Shown one piece after another: positions 25,847 through 34,727 of a stretch of DNA of 39,338 nucleotides. Position numbers and translations under genes: made by a program. The DNA is taken from the NCBI GenBank assembly GCA_024642485.1, contig JAHEAY010000009.1, forward strand, positions 1 to 39,338, in the 5' to 3' direction. The stretch comes from Cytophagaceae bacterium (GTDB lineage Bacteria > Bacteroidota > Bacteroidia > Cytophagales > Spirosomataceae). Within the stretch, counting starts at the first letter, position 1. Every line of letters starts with the position of its first letter. The notes beneath the pieces are model-generated. The model saw nothing but the letters and a program-made list of their open reading frames with translations, searched no databases and was not told the origin of the DNA.

Positions 25847-27796
25847 ATGCGTATTGATCCCGAAACCGTCGAGCGAATAAAGCAAACGGCTGCCGTGGCA
25901 GACGTGATTGGGGATTATGTAACAGTAAAGAAAAAAGGGGCTAATTATTGGGCTTGTTGCCCATTTCATGGAGAGAAGACACCTTCTTTTTCTATTTCAC
26001 CTAGTAAAGGTATTTACAAATGTTTTGGTTGTGGTAAGGCGGGTGATTCGGTTCGTTTTATCATGGATATCGAAGGCTTAGGCTACGGCGAAGCCTTGCG
26101 TCATTTAGCCAAAAAATACGGCATCGACATTCAGGAAGAGGAGATGACGGACGACCAACTCCTTCGCCAAAATGAGCGGGAGAGTTTGTTGATCATCTTA
26201 GAATATGCCAAAGAATTTTTCAAGAAACAATTAACGGAATCCGACGAAGGGAAGTCCATTGCTTTGCCATATTTTAAAGAGCGGGGTTTCTCAGACGCAA
26301 CGATCCAAGCCTTTGATTTAGGCTATAGCCCGGAAGGCTGGGATGTCTTTTTGAAAACGGCGCTTAAGCATGGTTTCAGTCAAGATATCATCGAGAAAGC
26401 AGGTTTAGTGACGAATAAAAACGATGAAGGAAAAGTATATGATCGTTTCCGTAATCGCGTTATTTTTCCCATTCACAGTGTAGCCGGCAAGGTTATTGCC
26501 TTTGGTGCACGTATTCTAAAATCGGATGCGAAGAATCAAGCCAAATACCTCAACTCGCCCGAAACCGTTGTATATCATAAGTCGGCGACCCTTTATGGCA
26601 TCGCGCAGGCAAAAAATGAAATCCGACAAAAAGATGTTTGTTACCTCGTAGAAGGATATACCGATGTGATTTCCTTGCATCAAGCGGGAATTAAAAACGT
26701 GGTGGCCTCTTCGGGTACTTCTTTGACAATTGAGCAGATTAAGTTGATCGGCCGATTTACCAACCACGTCACGGTCTTGTATGATGGAGATTCCGCAGGG
26801 ATCAAAGCGGCATTGCGTGGAATGGATTTGATATTAGAAGAAGGTTTACAAGTGAATTTGGTTGTCTTCCCAGAAGGGCAGGATCCTGATTCGTTTGTGC
26901 GTTCCATCGGAAGTGAGGCATTTATTGAATACATTCAAAAAGAAGCACGGGATGTTATCTCGTTCCAAGCGAATCTATTCATGAAGGAAGCAGGGGATGA
27001 TCCCTTCAAGAAATCCGAATTGATTAAGGAAATGGTGCAAAGTATCTCAAAGATACCGGATGCCATCCAACGGAGCTTGTTTATCCAAAAGACCTCGCAA
27101 TTGATGCGTTTGGAGGAGGATGTGCTCTTGGCAGAAATGAATAAGTTGCATTTGAAGAAAGTGCAACAAAAATCGATGCCAACGCTTTCACCACAGAATG
27201 AAGCGGAGTTGCAAGCTTTGTTTGAGCCAGGTCCTGAGGTCGATGCACCGGTGGAAGTTCAAAATTTGGCTTATTACCAAGAATTGGAATGTATGCGATT
27301 ATTGGTCAATTATGGCCATTTGGAAATAAGTCCTGAAAAAGCGCCTGGTGTGAGCTTATTACAATATCTGTTACATGAATTAGAGGAGGTGCATTTTCAA
27401 ACACCATTATTCAAAGGCATCATGGATACATGTCGCACGGAATTTGGCCGCGGCATTATCCCAGAGCCATCTTTTTACCTGCATCACCCGGAAGAAGATG
27501 TTCAACGATTTGCTATTGATGCTTCGTCTGATAAACATGTTTTGTCGACCGTTTGGCGTGATCGACATGAGATTAAAGTGAAGAAGGATGAGGAGCTATT
27601 AGAAGATTTCGCATACAAGAATATTTTGCGTTTGCGTAAGGTTTACAATGATCAGCATATTAAAGATGTCATGGAACGCATGGATCAATACGTAGGTGAT
27701 CCGAATGAAATGAATGATTTATTGCTTGAATTCATTCATTTAAAGGAAATCCAGAAAAATATTTCACAGGAATTGGGGACCGTTATCGAAAAATAG
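25847..27796 (+). CDS. dnaG: DNA primase
   Basis: A 649-residue primase. The CHC2 zinc ribbon uses Cys38, His41, Cys59 and Cys62 (CCPFHGEKTPSF, YKCFGCGKAGD). The TOPRIM catalytic core shows VEGYTDV (Glu269) and YDGDSAG (Asp313, Asp315), with the RNA-polymerase basic motif GARILKSDAKNQAKYLNSPE upstream. The C-terminal DnaB-interacting domain (about 450-649) is divergent, as usual. It makes RNA primers at the fork together with the replicative helicase. It starts 1 nt after the nucleoside transporter stop. Confidence 0.97.
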   Translation: MRIDPETVERIKQTAAVADVIGDYVTVKKKGANYWACCPFHGEKTPSFSISPSKGIYKCFGCGKAGDSVRFIMDIEGLGYGEALRHLAKKYGIDIQEEEMTDDQLLRQNERESLLIILEYAKEFFKKQLTESDEGKSIALPYFKERGFSDATIQAFDLGYSPEGWDVFLKTALKHGFSQDIIEKAGLVTNKNDEGKVYDRFRNRVIFPIHSVAGKVIAFGARILKSDAKNQAKYLNSPETVVYHKSATLYGIAQAKNEIRQKDVCYLVEGYTDVISLHQAGIKNVVASSGTSLTIEQIKLIGRFTNHVTVLYDGDSAGIKAALRGMDLILEEGLQVNLVVFPEGQDPDSFVRSIGSEAFIEYIQKEARDVISFQANLFMKEAGDDPFKKSELIKEMVQSISKIPDAIQRSLFIQKTSQLMRLEEDVLLAEMNKLHLKKVQQKSMPTLSPQNEAELQALFEPGPEVDAPVEVQNLAYYQELECMRLLVNYGHLEISPEKAPGVSLLQYLLHELEEVHFQTPLFKGIMDTCRTEFGRGIIPEPSFYLHHPEEDVQRFAIDASSDKHVLSTVWRDRHEIKVKKDEELLEDFAYKNILRLRKVYNDQHIKDVMERMDQYVGDPNEMNDLLLEFIHLKEIQKNISQELGTVIEK

Positions 27797-27816
27797 CGTA
27801 TTTTCGTCCGATTAAA

Positions 27817-28326
27817 ATGAAAAGAATCCTCTCCATAATGCTATTATTCGTTCTCCTGTATCAGGCAGGTGGATTTGCATTGCGCTTTATGGCGCAGGAT
27901 ACGAATACATTTGAATCTGGGGAAACAATTGTAGTTGAAATGCCCATCTCTTTGCCCTATCAAACAGATTGGGATGCTCCACAAGCCGTTTCCGGAGAGA
28001 TTCGTCAAGGAGATAATTTTTACCAAATGAAGGACCAACAGGTCATTGATGGAAAAATCGTTACAACGTTGGTTGCGGATCAAAATGCCCGTGATCGTTT
28101 CTTTGATTTGGCGGCACAGGTGAATGAACACATGTCGGACCAACCAGAAAAAGCTCCTGCTAAATCTAAATTGATTAATACCCTTGTAAAAGAATATTGT
28201 GCGCATGCGTCTGCATGGGTTCTTTACATTATGGAATGGCCTTCGACTCAGCAAGCGCCATCTCACGAAACATTACCTACGTTGGCATTTTCTGCCGATT
28301 TCTTTTCGCCTCCACGGCAAGCTTAA
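27817..28326 (+). CDS. Secreted hypothetical protein heading the haloperoxidase/barrel gene group
   Basis: A 169-residue protein I do not recognise. The first 25 residues (MKRILSIMLLFVLLYQAGGFALRFM) are a signal peptide or single membrane anchor; no lipobox Cys is seen. The body contains ETIVVEMPISLPYQTDWDAP and a stretch QGDNFYQMKDQQVIDGKIVTTLVADQNARDRFFDLA, with EYCAHASAWVLYIMEWP near the end. It starts 20 nt after dnaG and is followed at 78 nt by an outer-membrane protein on the same strand. It could belong to that envelope gene group or be independent. Confidence 0.7.
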   Translation: MKRILSIMLLFVLLYQAGGFALRFMAQDTNTFESGETIVVEMPISLPYQTDWDAPQAVSGEIRQGDNFYQMKDQQVIDGKIVTTLVADQNARDRFFDLAAQVNEHMSDQPEKAPAKSKLINTLVKEYCAHASAWVLYIMEWPSTQQAPSHETLPTLAFSADFFSPPRQA

Positions 28327-28350
28327 ATTTTCTCGATACTCGATTATTTA

Positions 28351-28373
28351 CCCTTGATAATTTTATCAAAGGG
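28351..28373. repeat. Imperfect hairpin upstream of the first barrel gene
   Basis: CCCTTGAT (28351-28358) pairs with ATCAAAGGG (28365-28373) with one bulged A, around a short AT loop. It precedes the ATG at 28405 by 31 nt. It may be a regulatory hairpin; it is not a terminator since no T-tract follows. Confidence 0.4.
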
Positions 28374-28404
28374 AAACGTACATGTATTTCAAAATTTAAG
28401 CAAA

Positions 28405-29505
28405 ATGAAAAAAATTATATTATCACTTCTATTCGTAGGAGTAATCTCATCTGTTGTATTAGGTCAAGGTTGTGTCGCTGTTCGTCACATGAGTTGTTCA
28501 GTAGGAACTGGAGCAAACTCAAATTCCATGATGCATCCTGGCCAATGGCAAGTTTCCATGGGCTTTCGTAGCCTTCACTCTTTCAAGCATTTTGTTGGGG
28601 CTGATTATCAACCATCACGTGAGGCGGCTGGAACGAATGTGATTAATGACCAACAAGGTTTCGATTTTGGTGTGACGTATTCAATTACTGATCGCTTATC
28701 AGTAGCGTTGAATTTACCCCTTGCCTTCAATGATCGTTCATCCATGTATGAGCATTATGGAAATGCCGTTTCAGGAAACCCTGAACAAAAGCGTTTTAAT
28801 ACAAAAGCCAATGGAATCGGTGATGCGCGTATCACAGCGTCTTATTGGATGTTGGATCCAATCAAACACATGAAAGGGAATTTTTCACTAGGATTGGGAA
28901 TTAAATTGCCAACGGGTGATTGGAATGTTCAAGATCAATTTCACCGTCGTAAATCGGATGGAACGGATTATACAATTACAAAAGCCGTGGATCAATCTAT
29001 TCAATTAGGTGATGGGGGAGTAGGTATTAATTTAGAAGTTCAGGGTTACCAACAACTTTTTAATCGTACTTCTTTGTATTACAATGGATTTTATATGTCG
29101 AATCCACAGAACGTAAATACGGCTTCTAACGTAGCGCCGGATAAAGCAGTAACGGATGAAATGGTTCATTACATGTCGGTAGCTGATCAGTATGCAGGTC
29201 GTTTAGGATTGAACTACATCGTTTCTGCCAAAGCGGGAATTGGCGCGTCATTGGGTGCTCGTATTGAAGGGATTCCTGCTTATGATTTGATTGGAGGAAG
29301 TGATGGCTTTCGTCGTCCGGGTTTTATTTTCTCAGTAGAACCAGGTTTGAGTTATTCAACGGCAAAGAATACGTTATTTGTTTCTGTACCAGTAGCTACA
29401 CAACGTAATCGTATTAAGAGTGCGAATGATTGGGTAACAGGCAAGCATGGAGATGCTGCATTTGCGGATTACTTTATTTCGGCGACTTTAACTCATCGTT
29501 TCTAA
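28405..29505 (+). CDS. Outer-membrane beta-barrel protein 1 (transporter-like)
   Basis: A 366-residue protein. I chose ATG 28405 because MKKIILSLLFVGVISSVVLGQ is a clean signal peptide, and the longer frame begins in an AT-rich hairpin. The mature N-terminus GCVAVRHMSCSVG has two Cys residues. Alternating strands such as WQVSMGFRSLHSFKHF, FDFGVTYSITDRLSVALNLPLAF, FSLGLGIKLPTGDW and FISATLTHRF, ending with Phe, indicate an outer-membrane barrel, of the type often annotated as transporter or MetA-like phenol-degradation porin. It starts a tight four-gene run; the next barrel gene follows after 7 nt. Its ligand is unknown. Confidence 0.83.
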   Translation: MKKIILSLLFVGVISSVVLGQGCVAVRHMSCSVGTGANSNSMMHPGQWQVSMGFRSLHSFKHFVGADYQPSREAAGTNVINDQQGFDFGVTYSITDRLSVALNLPLAFNDRSSMYEHYGNAVSGNPEQKRFNTKANGIGDARITASYWMLDPIKHMKGNFSLGLGIKLPTGDWNVQDQFHRRKSDGTDYTITKAVDQSIQLGDGGVGINLEVQGYQQLFNRTSLYYNGFYMSNPQNVNTASNVAPDKAVTDEMVHYMSVADQYAGRLGLNYIVSAKAGIGASLGARIEGIPAYDLIGGSDGFRRPGFIFSVEPGLSYSTAKNTLFVSVPVATQRNRIKSANDWVTGKHGDAAFADYFISATLTHRF

Positions 29506-29512
29506 TCGTCTT

Positions 29513-30397
29513 ATGAAATACCTTATTATACTTTTATTGGCATTTTGTTTTGTTCTGCCTGTTGCCAAGGGCCAAATGCCGCATGATGGCATTTACATGA
29601 ATAAAAAATTAGCTTGTGTAGCATTGATTTATGGAAATTCGTCCTGGACGAATTACTGGGAAAATCAATTGTTTCGGGAGAATCAGAACATCGGTCGCTT
29701 GACGACAGAATCGATGACGGCGATGTTAGCTTACGGGATTACGAAGAAAATTAATGTGATCGCGGTAGTTCCGTATGTGCGTACGAATGCGTCGCAAGGT
29801 AATTTACTGGGTCAAAAAGGTTTTCAGGATGCCTCTATTTGGTTGAAAGCCAAAGCTTATTCAACACACGGACTAAGTTTGCATGGGGTCATAGGTTTTA
29901 GTACACCTATATCAAATTATGTACCTGATTTCATGCCGATGTCGATTGGTTTGGGAGCTAAATCCTTGATTACCCGTGGAATGATCACTTATGATTTACC
30001 AAAGCATTTATATCTAAATGGATCGATTGCCTATCAAATGCGTTCAAATGTCAAAGCTGATCGTGATGCCTATTTAAGTGGTGGTAAAATGTACCAAACG
30101 AATCAGGTAGCGGTTCCGGATGCATTTGATGCTGCTTTGCGCATTGGATATTTGAAGAAAGACAATCAATTAGAATTGTTTGCAGAGACTTTTTCATGTA
30201 CCAAGGGTGACGATATCCGCAGGAACGATATGCCTTTTATGACCAATGATATGACGATGACAACGGTGGGAGTTTATGGGAAATACCAGCCGAAAAACAT
30301 TGGTGTTAATGCCAGAATGAGTTATGTCGTGGATGGCCAAAACGTGGGTCAAAGTTTAGGACTTTCATTAGGCTTGTTGTATCAATTTAACTTATAA
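29513..30397 (+). CDS. Outer-membrane beta-barrel protein 2
   Basis: A 294-residue secreted protein (signal MKYLIILLLAFCFVLPVAKG). Like its upstream neighbour it is built of alternating strands (MTAMLAYGITKKINVIAVVPYVRT, LSLHGVIGFSTPISNY, VGVYGKYQPKNIGVNARMSYVV) and ends in LGLLYQFNL, typical of an outer-membrane barrel of about 12 strands. Motif similarity to the first barrel is only architectural. It lies 7 nt after that gene and 4 nt before the haloperoxidase-like gene, so the three are one transcript. No substrate can be named. Confidence 0.82.
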   Translation: MKYLIILLLAFCFVLPVAKGQMPHDGIYMNKKLACVALIYGNSSWTNYWENQLFRENQNIGRLTTESMTAMLAYGITKKINVIAVVPYVRTNASQGNLLGQKGFQDASIWLKAKAYSTHGLSLHGVIGFSTPISNYVPDFMPMSIGLGAKSLITRGMITYDLPKHLYLNGSIAYQMRSNVKADRDAYLSGGKMYQTNQVAVPDAFDAALRIGYLKKDNQLELFAETFSCTKGDDIRRNDMPFMTNDMTMTTVGVYGKYQPKNIGVNARMSYVVDGQNVGQSLGLSLGLLYQFNL

Positions 30398-30401
30398 TTC
30401 G

Positions 30402-31925
30402 ATGAAATATTTATATAGCATAATAGCGTTTTTCACATTGCTTTCTTGTAGCAAGGAAGTGGATGATACCTTATATAAAGTTTATTCTCCATCAAAAGTC
30501 GATGTGAATGGAGGATCTTGGAAGCCTTTTATTTTGGCTTCGCCTACGGATATTGCCATTGCAGTGCCTAAGTTGGCGACTGACGCTGCTTATTTAAAGG
30601 AAATTGATTCCTTGAAAACGATTGTCATTCCAGGATTGACGGCCGCACAAAAAAAGGCTATTGATTACTGGGGCGCAGGAGCGGTTCTTCGCTGGAATGA
30701 GATTGGTCGGGAATTAGCGGCACGTTACAATGTTCCGCCTGCATCGAATGCGGCGGGTGTTTATCCTGTACCGAATGCTGCGGATCCTTTGGCAGATCCT
30801 AAGTTTCCATTTGCCAATCCTCCCTATACGGCGCGTGCTTTGGCTTATTTGAGTATTGCCCAATATGATGCCTTAGTGGCGGCTTGGAAGTATAAATATC
30901 AATACAACCGCAAAGCACCATATGAAATCGATGCCACCATAAAACCTTTGTTGCCTGCAACGGGTGTACCTGCATATCCTTCAGAAGAAGCGGTGGTGGC
31001 CCAAGCGAGTTATGTTATTTTGTTGGCGATGTTTCCTGGCGAGGGTCCTTTTTTGAAAGAAAAATTAGCAGAGGCAAAGAATTCTGTGATTTGGGCTGCC
31101 AAAAATGTAGGAAGTGATGTGGATGCTGGGGCTGCTTTAGGTGCTGGGGTTGCTACCAAAGTGATGGCGCGCGCCAAAACAGATGGAATGAGTACAGCTA
31201 ATAATCAGGCGATAGTACCCGATTTAATTGCACGCTCAACATCTTTGGGTTTTGTGAATCCATGGAAAAGCCAGGAAATACCTGTTCGTCCGCCTATGTT
31301 ACCGAATTATGGAGCGGTGAGTACAATTAATTTTGATCGCAAGACTTTGGAGTCTATTCGTCCGTCTATACCGTATTTGGAAAACTCGGTTGAGTTTAAG
31401 AAAGATTTGGCTGAATTGAATGATATTCAAAAGAATCAAACGCGTGAGCAGGCAGCGATTGCCAACTACTGGGCGGATGGTCCTGGTTCCTACACTCCTC
31501 CTGGGCACTGGCATCGTTATGCGTGTGATGCTGGGGTTGCCGCCAAATATTCGGAATTGCGTATGGCCCGTATGCTTGCGTATGTAGGTTCAGCCTTGAT
31601 GGATGCCGGCATTGCTTGTTGGGAAACAAAATACTATTACTACAGCCCGCGTCCTCAACAATTTGGCTTAAAAACCTCCGTTGGACTTCCCAACTTCCCG
31701 AGTTACACCTCGGGTCACTCGACGTTTTCTTATGCGGCCGCGACGGTATTAAGCTCATTTTTTCCGGAGAACTCGGCTAAATACTATGGTTATGCGCAAG
31801 AGGCATCGGATTCAAGGGTATATGGGTTGATTCACTTCAGAATCGATTGTACGATGGGAGGCCAACATGGTAGATTGATTGGTGATTTTGCTGTGAAGCG
31901 CGCCAATGCGGATGGGGCACAATAA
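30402..31925 (+). CDS. Vanadium-dependent haloperoxidase/PAP2-type lipoprotein
   Basis: A 507-residue lipoprotein (lipobox LLSC, Cys16). The C-terminal third carries all three PAP2 motifs: K410-x6-RP (KYYYYSPRP), PSYTSGH (His439) and SR-x5-H-x3-D (Arg472, His478, Asp482). This arrangement, with a large N-terminal helical part, is that of the vanadium-chloroperoxidase/PAP2 superfamily group, where Lys/Arg/His bind vanadate or phosphate and His attacks. It may be a halide oxidase or an acid phosphatase; sequence alone does not decide. It sits in the periplasm, anchored to a membrane, between two barrels and a DoxX-like protein. Confidence 0.88.
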   Translation: MKYLYSIIAFFTLLSCSKEVDDTLYKVYSPSKVDVNGGSWKPFILASPTDIAIAVPKLATDAAYLKEIDSLKTIVIPGLTAAQKKAIDYWGAGAVLRWNEIGRELAARYNVPPASNAAGVYPVPNAADPLADPKFPFANPPYTARALAYLSIAQYDALVAAWKYKYQYNRKAPYEIDATIKPLLPATGVPAYPSEEAVVAQASYVILLAMFPGEGPFLKEKLAEAKNSVIWAAKNVGSDVDAGAALGAGVATKVMARAKTDGMSTANNQAIVPDLIARSTSLGFVNPWKSQEIPVRPPMLPNYGAVSTINFDRKTLESIRPSIPYLENSVEFKKDLAELNDIQKNQTREQAAIANYWADGPGSYTPPGHWHRYACDAGVAAKYSELRMARMLAYVGSALMDAGIACWETKYYYYSPRPQQFGLKTSVGLPNFPSYTSGHSTFSYAAATVLSSFFPENSAKYYGYAQEASDSRVYGLIHFRIDCTMGGQHGRLIGDFAVKRANADGAQ

Positions 31926-31951
31926 GTTGGTTTTCTTAAAACATAAAAGTT

Positions 31952-32377
31952 ATGGTAACGATAAGTAAAAATAGATTTCATGCACTTGTTGCAGCGGCAT
32001 GGATGAATCGCGCGATGATTGCGATGGTGTATATATGGTTTGGATCACTTAAGATTTTCGGAATGTCCCCGGCAGAGGGTCTGGTGACAAAGCTGTTTGA
32101 TATTACTTTATCACCCTATATGAATATCCAGCAATTCTTGTTTTTGCTAGGACTTGCTGAAAGTGCCATTGGCTTGTTGTGGTTATTTCCACGCATTAGC
32201 AAATGGGCATTTTGGATCATGATGGGGCATTTGTTCACGACTTTCTTGCCCGTTTTGTTTTTACCCAATGAAACCTGGCAGTCCTTTTTTGCCTTGACAC
32301 TGACGGGGCAATACATTATCAAGAATGTGGTATTGTGTTCAGCGGCTTGGTTTATTTATGTTTTTTCGGAAAATTAG
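31952..32377 (+). CDS. DoxX-like membrane protein
   Basis: A 141-residue protein with four predicted helices (about 15-36, 56-78, 85-108, 112-136). IWFGSLKIFGMSPAEGLVTKL and FLFLLGLAESAIGLLWLFPRISKWAFWIMMGHLFTTFLPVL fit the DoxX/DUF417-like fold, in which four helices bundle in the inner membrane. DoxX-family proteins often work with oxidoreductases or carry quinone-linked electrons. It follows the haloperoxidase-like gene after 26 nt and ends the operon before two terminators. A role as redox partner for the haloperoxidase is inferred from position only. Confidence 0.8.
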   Translation: MVTISKNRFHALVAAAWMNRAMIAMVYIWFGSLKIFGMSPAEGLVTKLFDITLSPYMNIQQFLFLLGLAESAIGLLWLFPRISKWAFWIMMGHLFTTFLPVLFLPNETWQSFFALTLTGQYIIKNVVLCSAAWFIYVFSEN

Positions 32378-32388
32378 GGGTGGGGGTA

Positions 32389-32433
32389 AACGCTGCCGGG
32401 GTTAAAAACCCCGGTAGCGTTACGCTTTTTTTT
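32389..32433 (+). terminator. Strong terminator after the DoxX-like gene
   Basis: A 15-bp stem (32389-32403 with 32407-32421, one G-T pair) of core CCGGGGTT/AACCCCGG with a 3-A loop, followed after 4 nt by eight T (32426-32433). Confidence 0.85.
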
Positions 32434-32446
32434 ATTTTCAGGCATC

Positions 32447-32481
32447 AAAAAACCCCTTATCCGTTCGAATAAGGGGTTTTT
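32447..32481. terminator. Bidirectional terminator
   Basis: CCCCTTAT (32453-32460) pairs with ATAAGGGG (32469-32476), flanked by A5 and T5 runs so that either strand has a U-tract. It serves the DoxX operon and the convergent isomerase gene. Confidence 0.85.
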
Positions 32482-32510
32482 GTTTGTATTTCAAATAATT
32501 CGATTTTAGA

Positions 32511-33563
32511 CTATATGCCTAGAATCTTCTTATTCAGCTCTTCGTCGGCTCCTGTTCCTGCGAAATCATCGAACACTTTTTCCGTTGCCTTAATGATATG
32601 GCTCGCGATAAATGGTGCTCCTTCTGTCGCTCCTTGAACCGGATCCTTGATGCAGCATTCCCATTCTAACACAGCCCAACCGTCATAGCCGTATTGCGTT
32701 AATTTCGAGAAGATGCTCTTGAAATCCACTTGGCCATCACCTAACGAACGGAAACGTCCCGCTCGGTTGATCCAAGATTGGTAACCACCATAAACGCCTT
32801 GCTTACCTGTTGGGTTAAATTCCGCATCTTTAACGTGGAACATTTTGATACGCTCGTGGTAAAAATCAATGTATTGCTTATAGTCCAAAGCCTGTAACAC
32901 AAAATGCGATGGGTCATACAACAAGTTGGCACGCTTGTGGCCTTTTACCTCATCCAAAAACATCTCAAATGTCACGCCATCATGCAAGTCTTCACCTGGG
33001 TGAATCTCATAACATAAATCTACGCCGCACTCGTCAAATGTATTCAAAATTGGTAACCAACGGCGACCTAATTCCTTAAATCCTTGCTCTACTAATCCTG
33101 CAGGACGTTGAGGCCATGGATAAACTGTATGCCACATCAATGCTCCTGAGAATGTCGCATGTGCATTCAATCCCAAGTTTTGAGAAGCCTTAGCTGCATA
33201 TTTCAATTGTTGGACCGCCCATTCCGTACGCGCCTTTGGATTTCCTTTGACAGAATCCGGTGCAAAACCGTCGAATCCTAAATCGTATGCTGGATTAACA
33301 GCAACTAATTGTCCTTGTAAGTGTGTGGATAATTCCGTGATTTGTAAGCCTTTGGCAGCTAGCATTCCCACGATTTCATCGCAATAGGTCTTAGATTCTG
33401 CCGCTTTTTGCAAATCGATGCAACGTGAATCCCATGATGGAATTTGCACGCCTTTGTATCCCAAAGATGCCACCCACGTCGTGATGCTATCTAAGGAATT
33501 GAAGGGAGCTTCATCCCCCATAAATTGTGCCAAAAATATCGCTGGCCCTTTGATCGTATTCAT
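32511..33563 (-). CDS. Sugar phosphate isomerase/epimerase-like TIM barrel
   Basis: A 350-residue protein of the AP-endonuclease-family TIM-barrel group. Metal ligand candidates are in CYEIHPGED (Glu), LLYDPSHF (Asp, His), MFHVKDAEF (His) and WAVLEWEC (Glu). It lacks a signal peptide, so it is cytoplasmic. Members isomerise or epimerise sugars, and some act as 3-keto-glycoside hydrolases. It is the last of three genes (12 nt gap to the Gfo/Idh gene), followed by a bidirectional terminator. Substrate unknown; inositol- or keto-sugar-like compounds are plausible. Confidence 0.86.
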   Translation of the reverse strand: MNTIKGPAIFLAQFMGDEAPFNSLDSITTWVASLGYKGVQIPSWDSRCIDLQKAAESKTYCDEIVGMLAAKGLQITELSTHLQGQLVAVNPAYDLGFDGFAPDSVKGNPKARTEWAVQQLKYAAKASQNLGLNAHATFSGALMWHTVYPWPQRPAGLVEQGFKELGRRWLPILNTFDECGVDLCYEIHPGEDLHDGVTFEMFLDEVKGHKRANLLYDPSHFVLQALDYKQYIDFYHERIKMFHVKDAEFNPTGKQGVYGGYQSWINRAGRFRSLGDGQVDFKSIFSKLTQYGYDGWAVLEWECCIKDPVQGATEGAPFIASHIIKATEKVFDDFAGTGADEELNKKILGI

Positions 33564-33575
33564 ATTGTTAATGGT

Positions 33576-34721
33576 TTAGATTTTAACCCACTTTTGTGCA
33601 CGTGTCGAATCCAAGATGCGCTCGCAAATCAATAACTCGCGGTATCCGTCGGCAAAAGTAGGGAACTTAGGATTTTCTGGTTGCTTACCTGCCTCAACTG
33701 CCGCGTAAACTTCCTTGAATAATTGCTTCGATGTATCTGAGAATCCTTCGTTGTGACCTCCTGGGAATGTCATTAAGGCAGATGCTTCTGGATATGCCAA
33801 AGATGGATCACGCATCAAGACTTGGTTCGCTTGATCACGGTTACCAATCCAAATTTCATTTGGCGCCTCCGAGTTGAAAGCAAACGTTTTGTTCGAGCCC
33901 GAAATCTCTAATTTCAATTGGTTTTTACGGCCCGCTGAAACCTGCGAGACCGTTACACAACCGCGGTTTCCATTGTCGAAACGCAATAATACGTTCGCAT
34001 GATCTTCCGTGTTAATATGTACATCCGCATAATCTTCCGGTTGCAACATTTTGCCTGAATAGGTTTCTACTGGCTTCAAAGGCTTTTTACGAACCTTATG
34101 AACGGTGTTGAAATCTGCCATTACTTCCACCGTTTTCAACCCTGTGATGTATTCAATGACATCCAATAAGTGAGATCCGATATCGGCAATCGCACGAGAA
34201 TCTCCTGATTTATCGGGTTCTAAACGCCAGTTGTAATCCGTGTTGTAGAACAACCAATCTTGCAAATAGCTACCCATGATCGAATAAATTTCACCCAAAT
34301 CGCCTTTCTCGCGCATGGTTTTCATTTGACGTACCAAAGGATAATAACGCAAGTTGAAGTGAACCGCATTCACTAAACCTGTTTTCGCTGCTAATTCTAC
34401 TAATTCTTCAGCCTCATGTAAATCTTTAGCCAAAGGTTTCTCACAAACCACGTGCTTGCCAGCTAATAAAGCGGCTTTAGATTGCGAGTAGTGCAAGAAG
34501 TTTGGTGTACAAATGTGCACACATTGAATGTCTTCTTGTTTTAATAAGTCTTCGAAAGTGTACCAACGGCCGATGCCCAATTGTTTTGCTTTGGCTTCTG
34601 CCAACTCGATGTTTACTTCACACAATGCAGCAACGTCGATGTTAGGTAAGCGACGAAGCGCTTCGATGTGTGCGGGTCCGATAAATCCGGTACCTACGAT
34701 ACCTACTTTAATTTTAGTCAT
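33576..34721 (-). CDS. Gfo/Idh/MocA-family oxidoreductase 1
   Basis: A 381-residue NAD(P)-dependent oxidoreductase. The Rossmann motif GIVGTGFIG is at residues 8-16, with CEKPLAKDL (about 93-101) carrying the conserved EKP Lys. A C-terminal GFO_IDH_MocA_C-like domain follows (HINTEDHANVLLRFDNGNRGCVTVSQVSAGRKNQLKLEISGSNKT). It should oxidise or reduce a sugar hydroxyl in the cytoplasm. It is 6 nt from the upstream paralogue and 12 nt from the isomerase gene. The two oxidoreductases may carry out opposite or sequential redox steps. Confidence 0.9.
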   Translation of the reverse strand: MTKIKVGIVGTGFIGPAHIEALRRLPNIDVAALCEVNIELAEAKAKQLGIGRWYTFEDLLKQEDIQCVHICTPNFLHYSQSKAALLAGKHVVCEKPLAKDLHEAEELVELAAKTGLVNAVHFNLRYYPLVRQMKTMREKGDLGEIYSIMGSYLQDWLFYNTDYNWRLEPDKSGDSRAIADIGSHLLDVIEYITGLKTVEVMADFNTVHKVRKKPLKPVETYSGKMLQPEDYADVHINTEDHANVLLRFDNGNRGCVTVSQVSAGRKNQLKLEISGSNKTFAFNSEAPNEIWIGNRDQANQVLMRDPSLAYPEASALMTFPGGHNEGFSDTSKQLFKEVYAAVEAGKQPENPKFPTFADGYRELLICERILDSTRAQKWVKI

Positions 34722-34727
34722 GATCTA

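Noticed and set aside
28354-28404. Longer start of outer-membrane barrel 1 at 28354
   Set aside because: It begins with TTG inside a hairpin and spoils the signal peptide; ATG 28405 gives a clean one.
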